Notes: generated by a model not told the origin, from the sequence alone. A stretch of DNA of 58,096 nucleotides from Candidatus Endomicrobiellum meruensis (GCA_031282625.1 JAITDI010000040.1:1-58096), one strand, 5' to 3'; shown: positions 1 through 10,531, numbered from the stretch's first letter. Numbers and translations: made by a program.

Positions 1-139
1 TTATAAATATAAATAATTTTAAATTAGGTTATATTTTACTTGAAGAGTTATCAATTATCATTCACACAACAATTTATATATTCACAATTTTTTTATATTT
101 GCTACAATATACGAATTAAGGGTTTTGTTTTTTATATAT

Positions 140-1159
140 TTATATCAATTCATTTTTTACAAGAGTTTCTGCTATTTGTACTGCATTCAAAGCAGCACCT
201 TTAAGTAAATTATCTGAAACAACCCAAAACATCAAAGCATTATTTTTAGTTGAAATGTCAGCTCGTACTCTTCCTACATATATGGTTTGCATATTTTCGG
301 CAAACAAAGGCATAGGGTATTTTTTGCTTTTAGGTTCGTCCATTAATTGGATACCTTCAGCTTTTGATAACAACTCTTTAGCTTCTTGCAGTGAAATAGG
401 TTTTTCTGTTTCAATCCAAATATTTTCAGAATGGGAACGGAATACAGGAACTCTTACGCATGTTGCGCTGACTTCTATTGAGTTATCCCCCATAATTTTT
501 TTAGTTTCATTAGTCATTTTCATTTCTTCTTTTGTATAACCATTGTCTGTAAAAACATCTATTTGTGGTATTAAATTGAATGCAATTTGGTACTGAAACT
601 TATTAGCTGTTGGAATAGATTCCCCTTTAGCCCAAGCTTTTACTTGTTCTGTAAGCTCATTGATTCCTTTTTGACCTGCTCCTGAAACAGACTGATATGT
701 TGAAACTATAACTCTCTTGATTTTTGCAAAATCGTGAATAGGTTTTAATGCTACAACCATCTGAATGGTTGAACAATTAGGATTTGCTATAAGCTTTTTA
801 TCCTTTTTTAAGTCATGTGAATTTACTTCAGGAACTACCAACGGTATATCTTTTTCCATGCGCCAAGCGCTAGAATTATCTATTACAAAACAGTCATCAG
901 CTACAAAATAGGGAGCAAATTCTTTAGAAACAGTTGCTCCTGCACTAAAAAGAGCTATATCTATACCTTTCCCACTCTTTTTTGTGAGCAATTCAACTGT
1001 TATTTTTTCACCATTATATATTAACTTTTTGCCTATAGAACTTTCAGAAGCTAAAAATTTTATACTTTCAGTGGGAAAATTTCTGCTTTCAAGCATTTTG
1101 ATCATCTCAAGTCCAACCGCGCCTGTCGCACCAACAACTGCTACTTTAAATTTTCTCAT
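140..1159 (-). CDS. asd: Aspartate-semialdehyde dehydrogenase
   Basis: Makes L-aspartate 4-semialdehyde from aspartyl phosphate with NADPH, the branch point to lysine/diaminopimelate, threonine and methionine; cytoplasmic. The 339-residue length is normal for the family. The nucleotide-binding loop GATGAVG is at residues 10-16, the catalytic cysteine is C129 in NPNCST, and the substrate-side VRVPVFRSH ends at H243. It is the last gene of the minus-strand run that begins with leuA, separated from leuB by a hairpin-rich 113-nt gap, so it may have its own transcript. In a host-restricted genome its retention fits peptidoglycan (diaminopimelate) and amino-acid supply (inference). Confidence 0.95.
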   Translation of the reverse strand: MRKFKVAVVGATGAVGLEMIKMLESRNFPTESIKFLASESSIGKKLIYNGEKITVELLTKKSGKGIDIALFSAGATVSKEFAPYFVADDCFVIDNSSAWRMEKDIPLVVPEVNSHDLKKDKKLIANPNCSTIQMVVALKPIHDFAKIKRVIVSTYQSVSGAGQKGINELTEQVKAWAKGESIPTANKFQYQIAFNLIPQIDVFTDNGYTKEEMKMTNETKKIMGDNSIEVSATCVRVPVFRSHSENIWIETEKPISLQEAKELLSKAEGIQLMDEPKSKKYPMPLFAENMQTIYVGRVRADISTKNNALMFWVVSDNLLKGAALNAVQIAETLVKNELI

Positions 1160-1222
1160 TTTTTGTCCTCGTGTAGAAATAAAAACATAATTATCTTGTT
1201 ATTTTCAAGAATTTTTTCATTC

Positions 1223-1274
1223 AACTTTTCCGTAAAAGTTAATAAATAAATAGAAAAGATATATCTTTTCTATT
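1223..1274 (-). terminator. Paired hairpins after the leu operon
   Basis: On the minus strand just after the leuB stop there is a 12-bp inverted repeat (arms 1263-1274 and 1249-1260, 2-nt loop), followed by T-rich sequence and a second hairpin with 7-bp arms (1223-1229 and 1234-1240). The first overlaps the leuB stop codon. This fits an intrinsic terminator or attenuating structure between leuB and asd. There is no clean U-run, so the call is moderate. Confidence 0.5.
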
Positions 1275-2334
1275 AAATATAAGAGGCTATTAAATCGCCA
1301 ACTTCTGTTGTTGAAAGCCCCATTTTGCCTGCAGACATGCTCTTAATTTTGCCTGATTCCAAAGCCTTAATTACGGCGTTATCTATATCTTTTGCCGCTT
1401 CTATTTCGCCAAGAGTGTCAAGCATCATTGTTCCTGCATTAATTGCAGCTATGGGATTAATAACGTTTTGCCCTGTGTATTTAGGGGCAGAACCACCCAT
1501 AGGTTCAAACATGGATACGCCTTCCGGATTGATATTTCCCCCTGCAGCTACACCTATTCCGCCTTGAATCATTGCGGCAAGATCTGTGATAATATCGCCA
1601 AAGAGGTTGTCCGTAACAACTACGTCAAACCATTCTGGGTTTTTTATAAACCACATGCAGATAGCGTCAACATTAGCATAATCGCCTTTTATTTGAGAAT
1701 ATTCTTTTGCTATATCGTTAAAGGTGCGTTGCCACAAATCTGAAGCATAAGTTAACACATTGGTTTTTCCACAAAGTGTAAGTTTATTGTTTTTGGCTCT
1801 CTTTTTTGCAAATTCAAAAGCGTAACGAATGCATCTTTCAACACCAAATCTAGTGTTTATAGATTCTTGTGTAGCCACTTCATATGGCGTGTTTTTTCTT
1901 AAGAAACCACCTGCTCCAGCATATAAACCTTCTGTATTTTCGCGGACGATTACCATGTCTATGTCTGAAGACTTCTTATTTTTTAGCGGCGTTTCAACAT
2001 TAGGATAGAGTTTAACTGGACGTAAATTTATATATTGGTCTAATTCAAAGCGAAGTTTTAAAAGAATTCCTTTTTCAAGAATTCCCGGCTTTACGTCAGG
2101 GTGTCCTATGGCTCCAAGATACATAGCGTCAAATTTTTTAAATTCTTCAATCATGCTCTCAGGAAGAACTTCCCCAGTTTTTAGGTATCTTGCTCCGCCG
2201 AGATCATAATTTACAAATTCAAGTTTAAAATTGTTCTTATTTGCAGCAGCTCCTAGAACTTTTACCCCTTCCCTTATTACCTCAGGTCCTGTGCCATCTC
2301 CAGGTAAAAGAGCTATTTTATATGCCCTTGACAT
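1273..2334 (-). CDS. leuB: 3-isopropylmalate dehydrogenase
   Basis: NAD-dependent oxidative decarboxylase giving 2-oxoisocaproate, the third dedicated step of leucine synthesis. The 353 residues start with the family nucleotide motif [10 protein letters not shown]; the substrate arginines are near R95, R105 and R131 ([10 protein letters not shown]), and the lysine is K190 in CGKTNVL. The metal aspartates lie in [11 protein letters not shown] (D242-D251). Isocitrate and isopropylmalate dehydrogenases share this fold, but lying directly after leuD, leuC and leuA makes leucine synthesis the likely role. It is the final leu gene, 90 nt downstream of leuD. Confidence 0.9.
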   Translation of the reverse strand: MSRAYKIALLPGDGTGPEVIREGVKVLGAAANKNNFKLEFVNYDLGGARYLKTGEVLPESMIEEFKKFDAMYLGAIGHPDVKPGILEKGILLKLRFELDQYINLRPVKLYPNVETPLKNKKSSDIDMVIVRENTEGLYAGAGGFLRKNTPYEVATQESINTRFGVERCIRYAFEFAKKRAKNNKLTLCGKTNVLTYASDLWQRTFNDIAKEYSQIKGDYANVDAICMWFIKNPEWFDVVVTDNLFGDIITDLAAMIQGGIGVAAGGNINPEGVSMFEPMGGSAPKYTGQNVINPIAAINAGTMMLDTLGEIEAAKDIDNAVIKALESGKIKSMSAGKMGLSTTEVGDLIASYI

Positions 2335-2424
2335 CTTTTTTACTCTCCCATTTACAATTGAAATTTATATACCCCGCTTAACAGAAAATGTTATCAGCGT
2401 CAATATAAAAAACTAAAATTTATA

Positions 2425-2916
2425 CTATTTTTTAATATATCCTAACAACCCGCCGGACTTAACAATTTTTTGCATAAATTCAGGAAATGGCTGTGATTGA
2501 TAAGTTTTATTTTGGGTTATGTTATAAATAGCGCCTTTATTTAAGTTTATTTCTATTTCGTCACCGTTTTTTATTGATTTTACAGCCTCTTCGGATTCTA
2601 AAATAGGAAGCCCTATATTTATTGAGTTTCTAAAGAATATTCTAGCAAAAGAATTTGCTATTACAGCAGACACACCTACAGCTTTAATTGATATAGGAGC
2701 ATGTTCTCTTGAAGAACCGCAGCCAAAGTTATTTTCAGCTACTATTATGTCGCCCGGTTTAATATTTTTAACAAAATCTTTATCAATGTCTTCCATACAA
2801 TACTTTGCAAGCACTATAGGGTCCGTTGTGTTTAAGTACCTTGCAGGTATTATTTCGTCTGTATTTACATTAGAACCATATTTATGAACTTTCCCTTTTA
2901 ATATTATGTCTGACAT
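2425..2916 (-). CDS. leuD: 3-isopropylmalate dehydratase small subunit
   Basis: Swivel domain of isopropylmalate isomerase, which pairs with LeuC to move the hydroxyl of 2-isopropylmalate to the 3 position. The 163-residue length matches the short, LeuD2/archaeal-like small subunits rather than the roughly 200-residue enterobacterial form. The family signature is [12 protein letters not shown] at residues 63-74, preceded by [16 protein letters not shown] at 13-28, which contacts substrate. It follows leuC by 25 nt, with a GGAGAGGG ribosome-binding site just upstream of the ATG. Confidence 0.93.
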   Translation of the reverse strand: MSDIILKGKVHKYGSNVNTDEIIPARYLNTTDPIVLAKYCMEDIDKDFVKNIKPGDIIVAENNFGCGSSREHAPISIKAVGVSAVIANSFARIFFRNSINIGLPILESEEAVKSIKNGDEIEINLNKGAIYNITQNKTYQSQPFPEFMQKIVKSGGLLGYIKK

Positions 2917-2941
2917 ATTTTTCCCTCTCCAGATAATACTG

Positions 2942-4207
2942 TTATTTTATCTCGTCAGGCGTTGCAATGTATCCTTTTATTGCCGAAGCTGCGGCTACAG
3001 CTGGATTTACCAAAAATACTTGAGACTGAACATGTCCCATTCTACCGACGAAGTTTCTATTTGTTGTTGAAACGCATTTCTCTCCTAAAGCAAGTATCCC
3101 CATATGTCCACCTAAACAAGGTCCGCATGTAGGGGCAGAAACAACTGACCCTGCATCCATAAATATTTTAAGCAATCCTTCTTTCAACGCTTGAGAATAA
3201 ATTGCAGGCGTTGCGGGAATTACTATAGTTCTTACGTTAGGGTTTACTTTTTTTCCTCTTTTTATGATTGACGCCGCAATTCTTAAATCTTCAATTCTAC
3301 CATTGGTGCAAGAACCTATTACAACTTGGTCTATATAGATTTTCTTAATATCTTTAACTGCTTTTGCATTAGATGGCAAGAAAGGCAATGCAATTTGAGG
3401 TAGAATCTTGCTGCAGTCTATTTCGTAGGTTTTCAAATACTTTGCGTCCTTATCACTTTCGTAAAATTTATATTTTCTTAGCGCTTTTTTTACCACATAT
3501 TTTTCAGTTATTTCATCTGGCGTAAATATGCCGTTTTTCCCACCGGCTTCTATAGCCATGTTTGCTATTGTAAATCTGTCAGCTATAGTAAGCTTTTTAC
3601 ATATTGGTCCAGCAAACTCCATAGAATTATAAAGTGCTCCATCTACGCCTATGAGACCTATTATATATAGAATAATATCTTTTCCGCTTACCCACTTGTT
3701 CAGCTTACCTTTTAGAATAAACTTAATTGAATTTGGAACTTTAAACCAAACTTTACCAGTAACCATAGCAGCAGCAAGGTCTGTTGAGCCTACGCCTGTA
3801 GAAAATGCTCCTAAAGCTCCATACGTGCAAGTATGAGAATCTGCACCTATTATTATGTCTCCGGGAAGGGCTATGCCTTTTTCAGGAAGAATAGCGTGTT
3901 CTACGCCGACGTTTCCGCCTTCAAAGTAATGTTTTATCTTGTGTTCCTTTGCAAACTCTCTTACAAATTTAACGTGTTCTGCAGATAAAATATCTTTGTT
4001 AGGGGTAAAATGGTCCATAACAAGGGCTATTTTATTTTTATCAAAAACTTTTTTTGCTCCAGATTTCTTAAATTCTTTTATAGCTAAAGGAGCAGTAACA
4101 TCGTTAGCTAACGCAATATCAACATTGGGTTCTATAAATTCGCCGGGCTCTACTGTTTTTTTTCCGCAGTGAGCAGCTAATATTTTTTCTGAAATCGTAC
4201 TTCCCAT
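2942..4207 (-). CDS. leuC: 3-isopropylmalate dehydratase large subunit
   Basis: Iron-sulfur subunit of isopropylmalate isomerase. The three [4Fe-4S] cysteines are visible: C300 in [11 protein letters not shown] and C361/C364 in TCGPCLGGH. The aconitase signature [13 protein letters not shown] is at 121-133. At 421 residues it belongs to the shorter homoaconitase/LeuC2-type group, matching the short LeuD next to it, so the two were probably acquired together as one subtype (inference). Only 2 nt separate it from leuA, implying translational coupling. Confidence 0.94.
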   Translation of the reverse strand: MGSTISEKILAAHCGKKTVEPGEFIEPNVDIALANDVTAPLAIKEFKKSGAKKVFDKNKIALVMDHFTPNKDILSAEHVKFVREFAKEHKIKHYFEGGNVGVEHAILPEKGIALPGDIIIGADSHTCTYGALGAFSTGVGSTDLAAAMVTGKVWFKVPNSIKFILKGKLNKWVSGKDIILYIIGLIGVDGALYNSMEFAGPICKKLTIADRFTIANMAIEAGGKNGIFTPDEITEKYVVKKALRKYKFYESDKDAKYLKTYEIDCSKILPQIALPFLPSNAKAVKDIKKIYIDQVVIGSCTNGRIEDLRIAASIIKRGKKVNPNVRTIVIPATPAIYSQALKEGLLKIFMDAGSVVSAPTCGPCLGGHMGILALGEKCVSTTNRNFVGRMGHVQSQVFLVNPAVAAASAIKGYIATPDEIK

Positions 4208-4209
4208 AT

Positions 4210-5754
4210 CTATTTCCCCTTTCTTGTTTCAAAAGATTTTGCTTTGTTTAGCGCTTGCATGTAAGCCTTAGCTCCGGCTTCTATTATATCTATTGAAGTT
4301 CCTTTTCCGGAATAAAGATTTCCCTTGTATTTTACTTTTAAGAAAACTTCCCCCAATGCGTCTTCACCTGAGGAAACTGCCCTAAGAGAAAACTCAGTCA
4401 GGGTGATATCCATTTTTACTATTTTATCTATAGCTTTATAGACTGCGTCAATTGGACCATTTCCACAAGCCGCTTCTTGAAGTACTTTAAATTGAGCATT
4501 TTTACAGTCTTTCTTATATGATATTTTGACAGTTGCTGTAGGTATTCCTGCACCTGAAATTACGTTTAAATATTCAAGAGTAAATATTTTATTGTCAGCT
4601 GTTGAATCTTCTTCAATTAACGCAATAATATCTTCATCAAAAACCGACTTTTTCTTGTCGGACAAATCTTTAAACTTCTCAAATAGCTTTTCAGATGCTT
4701 GAGTATCAAGTTTATAACCTAAATCTTTTACTTTCTTGAAAAAAGCGTGTCTTCCTGAGTGTTTTCCTAAAATCAAAGAGCTTTCTGGCATGCCGACATC
4801 TGCAGGACGCATAATCTCATAGGTTTCTCTTGCTTTAAGCATTCCATCCTGATGTATGCCTGACTCGTGAGCAAATGCATTTGCTCCAACTATAGCTTTA
4901 TTTACTTGCACTACTATACCAGTTAAACGAGACACTAGCTTACTCGTATTATACAATTCTTTTGTTTTTATTGAATGCGTAACGTTATAATAATGTGGTC
5001 TTACTTTTAATGCCATCGCAAGTTCTTCAAGCGAAGCGTTCCCAGCTCTTTCGCCAATTCCGTTAACAGTACATTCAACTTGCCTTGCACCGTTTTCTAT
5101 TGCAGCTAAAGAGTTTGCCACAGCAAGACCTAAATCATTATGACAGTGTACGCTTATTATTGCCTTGTCAATATTAGTGACTCTTTTTTTGATTTCGGAT
5201 ATTTTAACTCCAAACTCTACAGGAGTCGTATATCCTACGGTGTCAGGAATATTAACTGTAGAAGCTCCTGCGTTTATAACAGCTTCTACAACTCTACACA
5301 AATAGTCTATGTCAGACCTTCCTGCGTCTTCAGCTGAAAATTCAACGTCTTTACACAAAGTTTTTGCGTATTTAACGGCTTTTACAGCCATATTCAAAAC
5401 TTCAGATCTTGTTTTTTGAAGTTTTTTTTCAATATGGAGGTCGGAAGTAGCTAGAAATGTATGTATTCTCGGCTTTTTTGCATATTTTACTGCCTCCCAA
5501 CATATTTTTATGTCTTTTTCCGTTGAACGGCACAATCCTGCTATAGACGAGATTTTTATTTGCTGCGATATTGTTTTTACAGCTTCAAAATCCCCCGCGC
5601 TTGACGCCGGAAAACCTGCTTCTATAACGTCCACACCTAAAACCGCAAGTTGATTTGCGATAAGAAGTTTCTCTTTTAAATTTAAACTTGCTCCCGGCGA
5701 CTGCTCGCCGTCCCTCAATGTTGTATCAAAAAATATTACTTTATCTTTCTTCAT
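4210..5754 (-). CDS. leuA: 2-isopropylmalate synthase
   Basis: Condenses acetyl-CoA with 2-oxoisovalerate, the first committed step of leucine synthesis. The HMGL-like TIM barrel opens with [12 protein letters not shown] at 10-21, the metal histidines are H203/H205 in SVHCHNDLG, and [14 protein letters not shown] lies in the barrel's C-terminal part. A LeuA regulatory (allosteric) domain follows from about residue 385 to the end, so leucine feedback inhibition is expected. The 514-residue length is typical of the two-domain enzyme. It is the first leu gene, with GGAG about 7 nt upstream of its ATG. No T-box or leader peptide could be recognised. Confidence 0.95.
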   Translation of the reverse strand: MKKDKVIFFDTTLRDGEQSPGASLNLKEKLLIANQLAVLGVDVIEAGFPASSAGDFEAVKTISQQIKISSIAGLCRSTEKDIKICWEAVKYAKKPRIHTFLATSDLHIEKKLQKTRSEVLNMAVKAVKYAKTLCKDVEFSAEDAGRSDIDYLCRVVEAVINAGASTVNIPDTVGYTTPVEFGVKISEIKKRVTNIDKAIISVHCHNDLGLAVANSLAAIENGARQVECTVNGIGERAGNASLEELAMALKVRPHYYNVTHSIKTKELYNTSKLVSRLTGIVVQVNKAIVGANAFAHESGIHQDGMLKARETYEIMRPADVGMPESSLILGKHSGRHAFFKKVKDLGYKLDTQASEKLFEKFKDLSDKKKSVFDEDIIALIEEDSTADNKIFTLEYLNVISGAGIPTATVKISYKKDCKNAQFKVLQEAACGNGPIDAVYKAIDKIVKMDITLTEFSLRAVSSGEDALGEVFLKVKYKGNLYSGKGTSIDIIEAGAKAYMQALNKAKSFETRKGK

Positions 5755-5766
5755 GAAAATAACTCC

Positions 5767-5799
5767 AATAAATAATTTTAAATTAAAAAATTATTTATT
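5767..5799 (-). other. AT-only 13-bp hairpin upstream of leuA
   Basis: Arms 5767-5779 and 5787-5799 are exact reverse complements, made only of A and T, with a 7-nt loop. The hairpin sits between the end of the DUF4325 gene and the leuA ribosome-binding site. It could end the upstream transcript or shape the leuA leader. Nothing in the sequence decides between these. Confidence 0.4.
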
Positions 5800-5852
5800 G
5801 ACTAAGTCGCCAGTGTCCTAATATGCCAATTGATAGTATTTTTTTAATCATT

Positions 5853-6122
5853 TTAAAGAGTCTCTATAATCATGTTTAACGTTTCTTTAACAGAAGGGTT
5901 TGTAATATTTTCGTATTTAATAGTTGTATTTTTAAATTCTCTTTTTATTCCGCTGATAACCTCATCAGCCCAAGACGGTGTTAGTACATCAACATCAGAA
6001 AAGTCAAGCACAAATTCAGTTTCACCATGTTTCAATGTATATGCTTTAGCTGCCAAGAATGCTTCTTTACCTTCAGGTCTTGAAACCAATAGATTGCCAA
6101 ATTTTGATATTTTAATCTTCAT
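5853..6122 (-). CDS. STAS-like domain protein (DUF4325 family)
   Basis: A small 89-residue protein built on one STAS-like alpha/beta fold. The central strand and turn LDFSDVDVLTPSWADE (39-54) is the hallmark of the DUF4325 family. These proteins are usually encoded next to a GHKL-type ATPase and are thought to act like anti-sigma-antagonist or switch partners; no substrate is known. Here the partner is the frameshifted gene directly upstream, whose restored reading frame would end 13 nt before this ATG, with AAGGAAA as ribosome-binding site. This gene is intact although its partner is broken, so it may be recently orphaned. Confidence 0.7.
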   Translation of the reverse strand: MKIKISKFGNLLVSRPEGKEAFLAAKAYTLKHGETEFVLDFSDVDVLTPSWADEVISGIKREFKNTTIKYENITNPSVKETLNMIIETL

Positions 6123-6134
6123 AAGCGTATTTCC

Positions 6135-6582
6135 TTAATACTTAATTACCGCTAAGCAACCCCGAATAAAATCTGGATTTGTTTTAAAATTGGCAGTACC
6201 GTTTAATATTTCTATACAACCATAACCAGATTGTAAATAGAAGTGCCAATTCTTCATTTTTACAACTTTTGAAACGAACTTTAATCCGTTCCCTCTTTTG
6301 CTCTGGTGACCTACCAGATATTACTTCTGTTAAAGCTATATTTATGGCTTGCTCGTCAGATTGAATATCATTTTTAACTTTTGAGAGGGTCTCTTTTATT
6401 CCTTGCCCTCTGTCTGCAAGGGTAACGATTTTATTAGTTAAATCATAGAAGAAAATAATTCCGACAACATCTTTCCAACTGCCTAGATTGTGATCATAAG
6501 AATTGTTCCCGATTTTCCCGATGACAGCTGTGAGCAAAGAATCATTAGTGTAAGACAAAAATTTATTTAATTCCGAGTCCAG
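6135..6582 (-). pseudogene. Frameshifted GHKL-type ATPase, partner of the DUF4325 protein
   Basis: The longest open frame (6184-6558) can start only at a TTG and carries an N-box-like segment (GKIGNNSYDHN) and a G1-like segment (LADRGQGI). It then loses the family pattern after SGRSPEQ. Removing one A from the A4 run at 6296-6299 restores RGNGLKFVSKVV, the expected ATP-lid region, and keeps the frame open through GYGCIEILNGTANF to a TAA at 6135-6137. Upstream, an in-frame TAA at 6583-6585 cuts off the usual N-terminal domain. The gene is therefore both 5'-truncated and frameshifted. Family: ATP-binding proteins encoded beside DUF4325 genes; the original function is unknown. Confidence 0.7.
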
Positions 6583-6690
6583 TTAGTAATTTTTTTCACT
6601 ATTTCATTCACGCTATCCCGCTTTATACATATTTAAACAAAATACGCACTTAACACGATATATATTAAATTGCTTTATTTTGCAAAAGAT

Positions 6691-6723
6691 TGCAAGGGTT
6701 CATAACATATTAGACTTTTGAAG
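6691..6723 (+). repeat. Terminal inverted repeat, left
   Basis: Begins TGCAAGGGTTCA and continues with ACATATTAGAC followed by TTTTGAAG. It pairs with 7763-7795 read on the other strand, differing only at a few bases and single-base indels. Confidence 0.65.
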
Positions 6724-6725
6724 CA

Positions 6726-7712
6726 TTAAGCAACTGAATTAAGAAGTTGCCTTGTAAAATCAAAAGGCGTTAGCCAATTTAAATCCTGATGAACTTTTTG
6801 CCTATTATACCAAAATAAGTAATCCTCTAAGTCTTCTTTTACATTTTTAATATCTGTTAAGTCGTACTCATACGTGTCAAAAAATTGTTCTCTTAAAGTT
6901 CTGTTAAAGCGTTCAATGAAAGCGTTGCTTTTTGGGCTTCTCAGATAATTCCAATAACGCGTTATGTTTTCCAGCTTTAAGTAATCTTCAAAACTCTTGT
7001 AAAATTCAAGCCCGTTGTCTGTCTGAACGCTCTTAATTCTATATCCGAAATGATTTCGCAGCTTACTCATAAAATCTTTGGCGTTGTCGCTGTTTAGCGT
7101 TTTATAATTCTCTGGCATAGGCTTGCCGTCCGCATACGTCTATTGCCGTTATAAAATATCTTTTATTCCGTTTTCGTTTACGTGAACGCTGTCTATTTGC
7201 CACAAGTCCCCTCATTTTGAAGGCTTATATTTCCCCAATCGCTCTTTCTTTATTTTGAGCTTTAAACGCTCTATCACTTTGCCACTTTTAGCGTTAACGA
7301 ATATATACTCGGATTGTTTATAAGCCTTTTGTCTTTTAGTTCTTTTATTATTCGCCCTATTTCCGATACTTATATTTCCTTAAAGCCATTTTGGCAGCAA
7401 AATCGATCTAATTCGGGTTTTATACATTCTTTTCTAACTCCTTTATGCTGGTCGCGATATTTGAATATATATTCTTTCACTTCTAACGGCTCTTTGCTAC
7501 ATCGTTTCTTTTTGGAACTTCTTAAACCCTTTATTAGCCCATATATCCCAAACTCGCTATATTTCTTTTGCCAATTCTATAATGTCACTCTGCTGATTTT
7601 ATATGCCTCCAATATTGAGCCTAGCCCAAACCGTTCGTGTTTCTTGCTTTATTTCGCTTTGTGCTTGCGTTCTTTTGGCTTCTATTTTGTGGTAAATTTG
7701 AATATATCCCAT
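6726..7712 (-). pseudogene. IS481-like DDE transposase, decayed
   Basis: The C-terminal 130 residues (6726-7118) are still open and contain the second catalytic aspartate (VQTDNGLEFY) and the glutamate (NAFIERFNRTLREQF). Upstream, the same strand reads GDLWQIDSVHVNENGIK, which holds the first aspartate, before a frameshift near 7150. Further upstream lie a helix-turn-helix-like ISRVTL and a basic RSSKKKR stretch with several stops, back to a probable ATG at 7712. All three DDE residues can be recognised, but the protein cannot be made, so the element is not autonomous. Confidence 0.7.
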
Positions 7713-7762
7713 ATTAAAATCTCTGAAGTTTTATCTATATTATTTCAAAGCTACTCATATCC

Positions 7763-7795
7763 CTTCAAAGTCTAATATGTGTTTGAACTTTTACA
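7763..7795 (-). repeat. Terminal inverted repeat, right
   Basis: Read on the minus strand it begins TGTAAAAGTTCA and contains ACATATTAGAC, then TTTGAAG. It matches the left terminal repeat at 6691-6723. Confidence 0.65.
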
Positions 7796-7850
7796 AAAAC
7801 TTGTTAAGGTCAAAATAGAAAAGTCTCTTTTTTAATAAAATAAAAAAAGG

Positions 7851-8279
7851 CTGTTCGTTATTTAACATATGAAAAAGAATGTAGAATTATACGAAAGTTT
7901 AACGGACACAGCAAAAGGTTACCAGATGGCTACAAGGCTTAAGTTCAAATAGACCATATTCTTAAACATAAAGGCAAAGAAATGAGAGAATTTTGTGCTT
8001 ATAGCCCTTTGTGCAAATTAAACGTACATCAAATTTATGAACATGCTACAAGCCAAAATGCTGCTAAGTTCTTATAAGGGCTTAATTAAGGGAAATGCCT
8101 TTCACTATAAAAGACATTCAAGTTGACGGAGGCAGTGAATTTAGATCTCTTTTTGAAGATCAGTGCAAATCTTTAAATATACCTCTTTTCGTTTTGCCTC
8201 CTAAAAAGCCTAACTTAAATGCGGGTGTCGAAAGACTTAACAGAACTTGCCAAGAAGAATACTTCTTGCGTTATTATAA
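7851..8279 (+). pseudogene. Second integrase-core transposase fragment
   Basis: Plus-strand reading shows VRYLTYEKE, an in-frame stop, then VQIDHILKHKGKEMREF (first catalytic aspartate), a stop at 8075-8077 and a frame change. It resumes as QVDGGSEFRSLFEDQ (second aspartate) and GVERLNRTCQEEYF (glutamate). The integrase core ends abruptly near 8280, at the junction with the tail of the opposite-strand gene. It lies back to back with the IS481-like element but differs in sequence, so it is a different rve-family transposon copy. Confidence 0.65.
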
Positions 8280-8547
8280 TGGTTTTATGATTCTTTTTTC
8301 CTACATCTTTCCCAGTTTAATTTACGCGTCAATTCTTCATTTTTGGTTTTTGCCAAACATGCCTGTATATCCAAATCAAAAATAAATCTTTCGTGGTCGG
8401 TCAAATGATTATGGTCATTTTGCGTGAACACTTTTTTCTTTTGGAATAACAATGCACCGCTTTGCAAAACTTGCTCGGCAGTTTCGGAATATGCAGGTGG
8501 TGGAGTGTATAAATTTTCAATTCGTGCCAAAGTGTTATAATCTAAAC

Positions 8548-8555
8548 GGGGGGGG
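8548..8555 (+). repeat. G8 homopolymer at a frame break
   Basis: Eight G on the plus strand. The minus-strand reading frame ends in a stop immediately after it; with nine bases the frame would continue for about 87 more residues. G/C runs this long are very rare in DNA this AT-rich. Confidence 0.85.
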
Positions 8556-10196
8556 TCGGACAATCAGCGGATAAGTTCTCTTCACGATTTTGCATAAACA
8601 AGCTTATACCATAAACATTTACCAGCGGCACAAGATGAAAAGAATTTACCATTTCTGCACCAGAAATCATTTTTTGTGCGCGATTGTGCACTTCGTCCAG
8701 CCATTGTTTATCAAATACTTCATAGATAGATTTCTCAAATTCTATTTTATTTTCCAATAAATATTTAATTTGAGAAAGTATATTTGAAGAACTTGGTAAT
8801 GAACAATTATTCACATTTTCAACCGGTTTTACCGCCAAAATCTTATCTGCATCTGTGCGATGAGTATAGGCAAGGTAATGCCATGCCTTTCTGTCAAACG
8901 GAAAATATAATAAATCAGGAGCGTGTTTTTCAATAATCTTGAATGGAATATCAGTTGCCGCCCGTTTTTCAGGTGCTTGAATCATTGATAATCTATGCAG
9001 CCAAGAATTAAATCCAATCGTGCTGAACCAATTGACATTCTTTTTTGTCAAGCCGCCATAAAATTGTGGAAGGCGAAGTTGCATGAGCAGTAAATCATTT
9101 GAATAAGTTTCGTCAAATGACTTAAAAATTTTCATATATGAATTATTAAAATAAGATATTGTTTTTTCTGTAAATCGTTTTTGAGTCAGTGGTGAAATGA
9201 TGCTATCAAAAAGTTCTTTATATTCAGTTATTTGCAAATTTGTAATGCCGTGGTCAAGAAAATGCAAGGAATGATAGCCACGAAACATTTCAATACTGCT
9301 GCCTGCTAATAAAGTTCGTGGAACTGGGGTGTTATTCTGTTTTAGTTTTAGTGCCGCTATCATACCCGATATTGTCCCCATCCAACGTTCGGTAAATGCA
9401 TTTGTCCCAGCAGTATTAGAAAAATTAGCGAGAGTTTTTTCAAAACTACTTTTTATAATTTCATCATTTGTATCTTTTGGTGGCGTTACATCTTGGACAA
9501 TCAGATTTAATCCGAAATGTTCCGCGATTTGTTTTGCGATTATAACATCTGGGTGGTCGGAGTAACCCTTGACCGTATAAACAACATCTTTCGCAATTCC
9601 TGCTTGTAAAGAAAGGGACAATAAAACACGGCTGTCAAATCCGCCGGTAATATTTCCGCCGACCCATGGAGCAGTTTTGACATAATATTTCAGAAATTGC
9701 ACCATTTTTTCAGATTCTCTGTCTAATCGTGCGTTCCATTCGCTATCTGACATAGGATAATACATATCATCTACTAGCGAATAAAATGATACGGAATTCT
9801 TTAAATCTATTTTAATTCCAGAATTCTGTGGTACTCTATAAACACCCGAAAAAGTTGTTTGATTATCTGCAATTTCACCACTTGCAACAATATTTGCCAG
9901 TGCCCATATATTTTTATGATTCAGAAAATCATTGCCATAAATTGCTTGTGCAACTAAATATGGATTATTGGAAATAGCGGTCAGATTTTTATTATATCCG
10001 ATAAATAATGGATAATTTCCCAACACATCGCGATGGATATGATTTTCGCCTTTTTCGGAAAAAATTCCATAAGTGTAAATTCCAAAAATTTCGCTGTGGT
10101 CAGATTGTCCCGTACCCAAAATCGGCTGTAATTTACGAATGTCTGTATTAAAGTTGTTTTGCATTATATTGCCATAAAAAAATGCGAGCGCAGAAG

Positions 10197-10203
10197 CCCC
10201 CCC
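10197..10203 (+). repeat. C7 homopolymer at a frame break
   Basis: Seven C on the plus strand, inside the N-terminal part of the asparagine-synthetase-like gene. One more base would join the 79-residue upstream frame to the 540-residue downstream frame. Confidence 0.85.
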
Positions 10204-10531
10204 ACCGATGTCAGCGCCACTGCCGACTCTGGATTGTCAGAAGCATAAATAAAAAAACGCGATTTATCAGAAGATAATATATATTCTGATTTATTATATT
10301 TCGCACTGGAAAATTGCATCGCTTCATCTGCGAAGTGCGATATAATTTTGGGATTTATTGCTTGTCCATTTTTGCCGTAAATTGAAAGAATTTCAAGTAC
10401 CATAGCTTTTTCTTTTTTATCAAAAAATCTCGCTTTTGTTCGGTCAAGATTTTCTGGATTATTGTAATTGTTTCTGCTTCACCGACGCCTTCGATATCAT
10501 AAACAAATATACAAAATATTAAAGGCACTCG

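Larger units (their letters stand above)
6691..7795 (-). mobile_element. Degenerate IS481-like insertion sequence
   Basis: A 1105-bp segment bounded by imperfect inverted repeats of about 33 bp that start with TG and contain ACATATTAGAC on both sides. It holds one minus-strand DDE transposase with an N-terminal helix-turn-helix, broken by frameshifts and stops. The size and TG ends fit the IS481/IS3 superfamily. No convincing target-site duplication is visible next to the ends, which suggests an old insertion. Confidence 0.65.
8285..10528 (-). pseudogene. Asparagine-synthetase-like amidotransferase, broken at three homopolymer runs
   Basis: Three overlapping frames on one strand make one protein of about 745 residues if one base is added at each of three runs: A6 at 10422-10427, C7 at 10197-10203 and G8 at 8548-8555 (plus-strand bases). 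The joined reading starts at GTG 10528 (MPLIFCIFVYD), then VLEILSIYGKNG, VGGASALAFFYGN, the large central piece (8542-10164) and RLDYNTLARIENLY to the stop at 8285. The central piece carries an AsnB-type PP-loop, GGNITGGFDSR. The N-terminus has no Cys2, so glutaminase activity is unlikely. Relatives in glycan clusters may amidate sugars or peptides (family knowledge). Decay, phase variation or base-calling error could each explain the breaks. Confidence 0.65.

Noticed and set aside
7314..7775. Plus-strand open frame of 153 codons
   Set aside because: It runs antisense to the decayed helix-turn-helix half of the IS481-like transposase and has no recognisable domain or ribosome-binding site.
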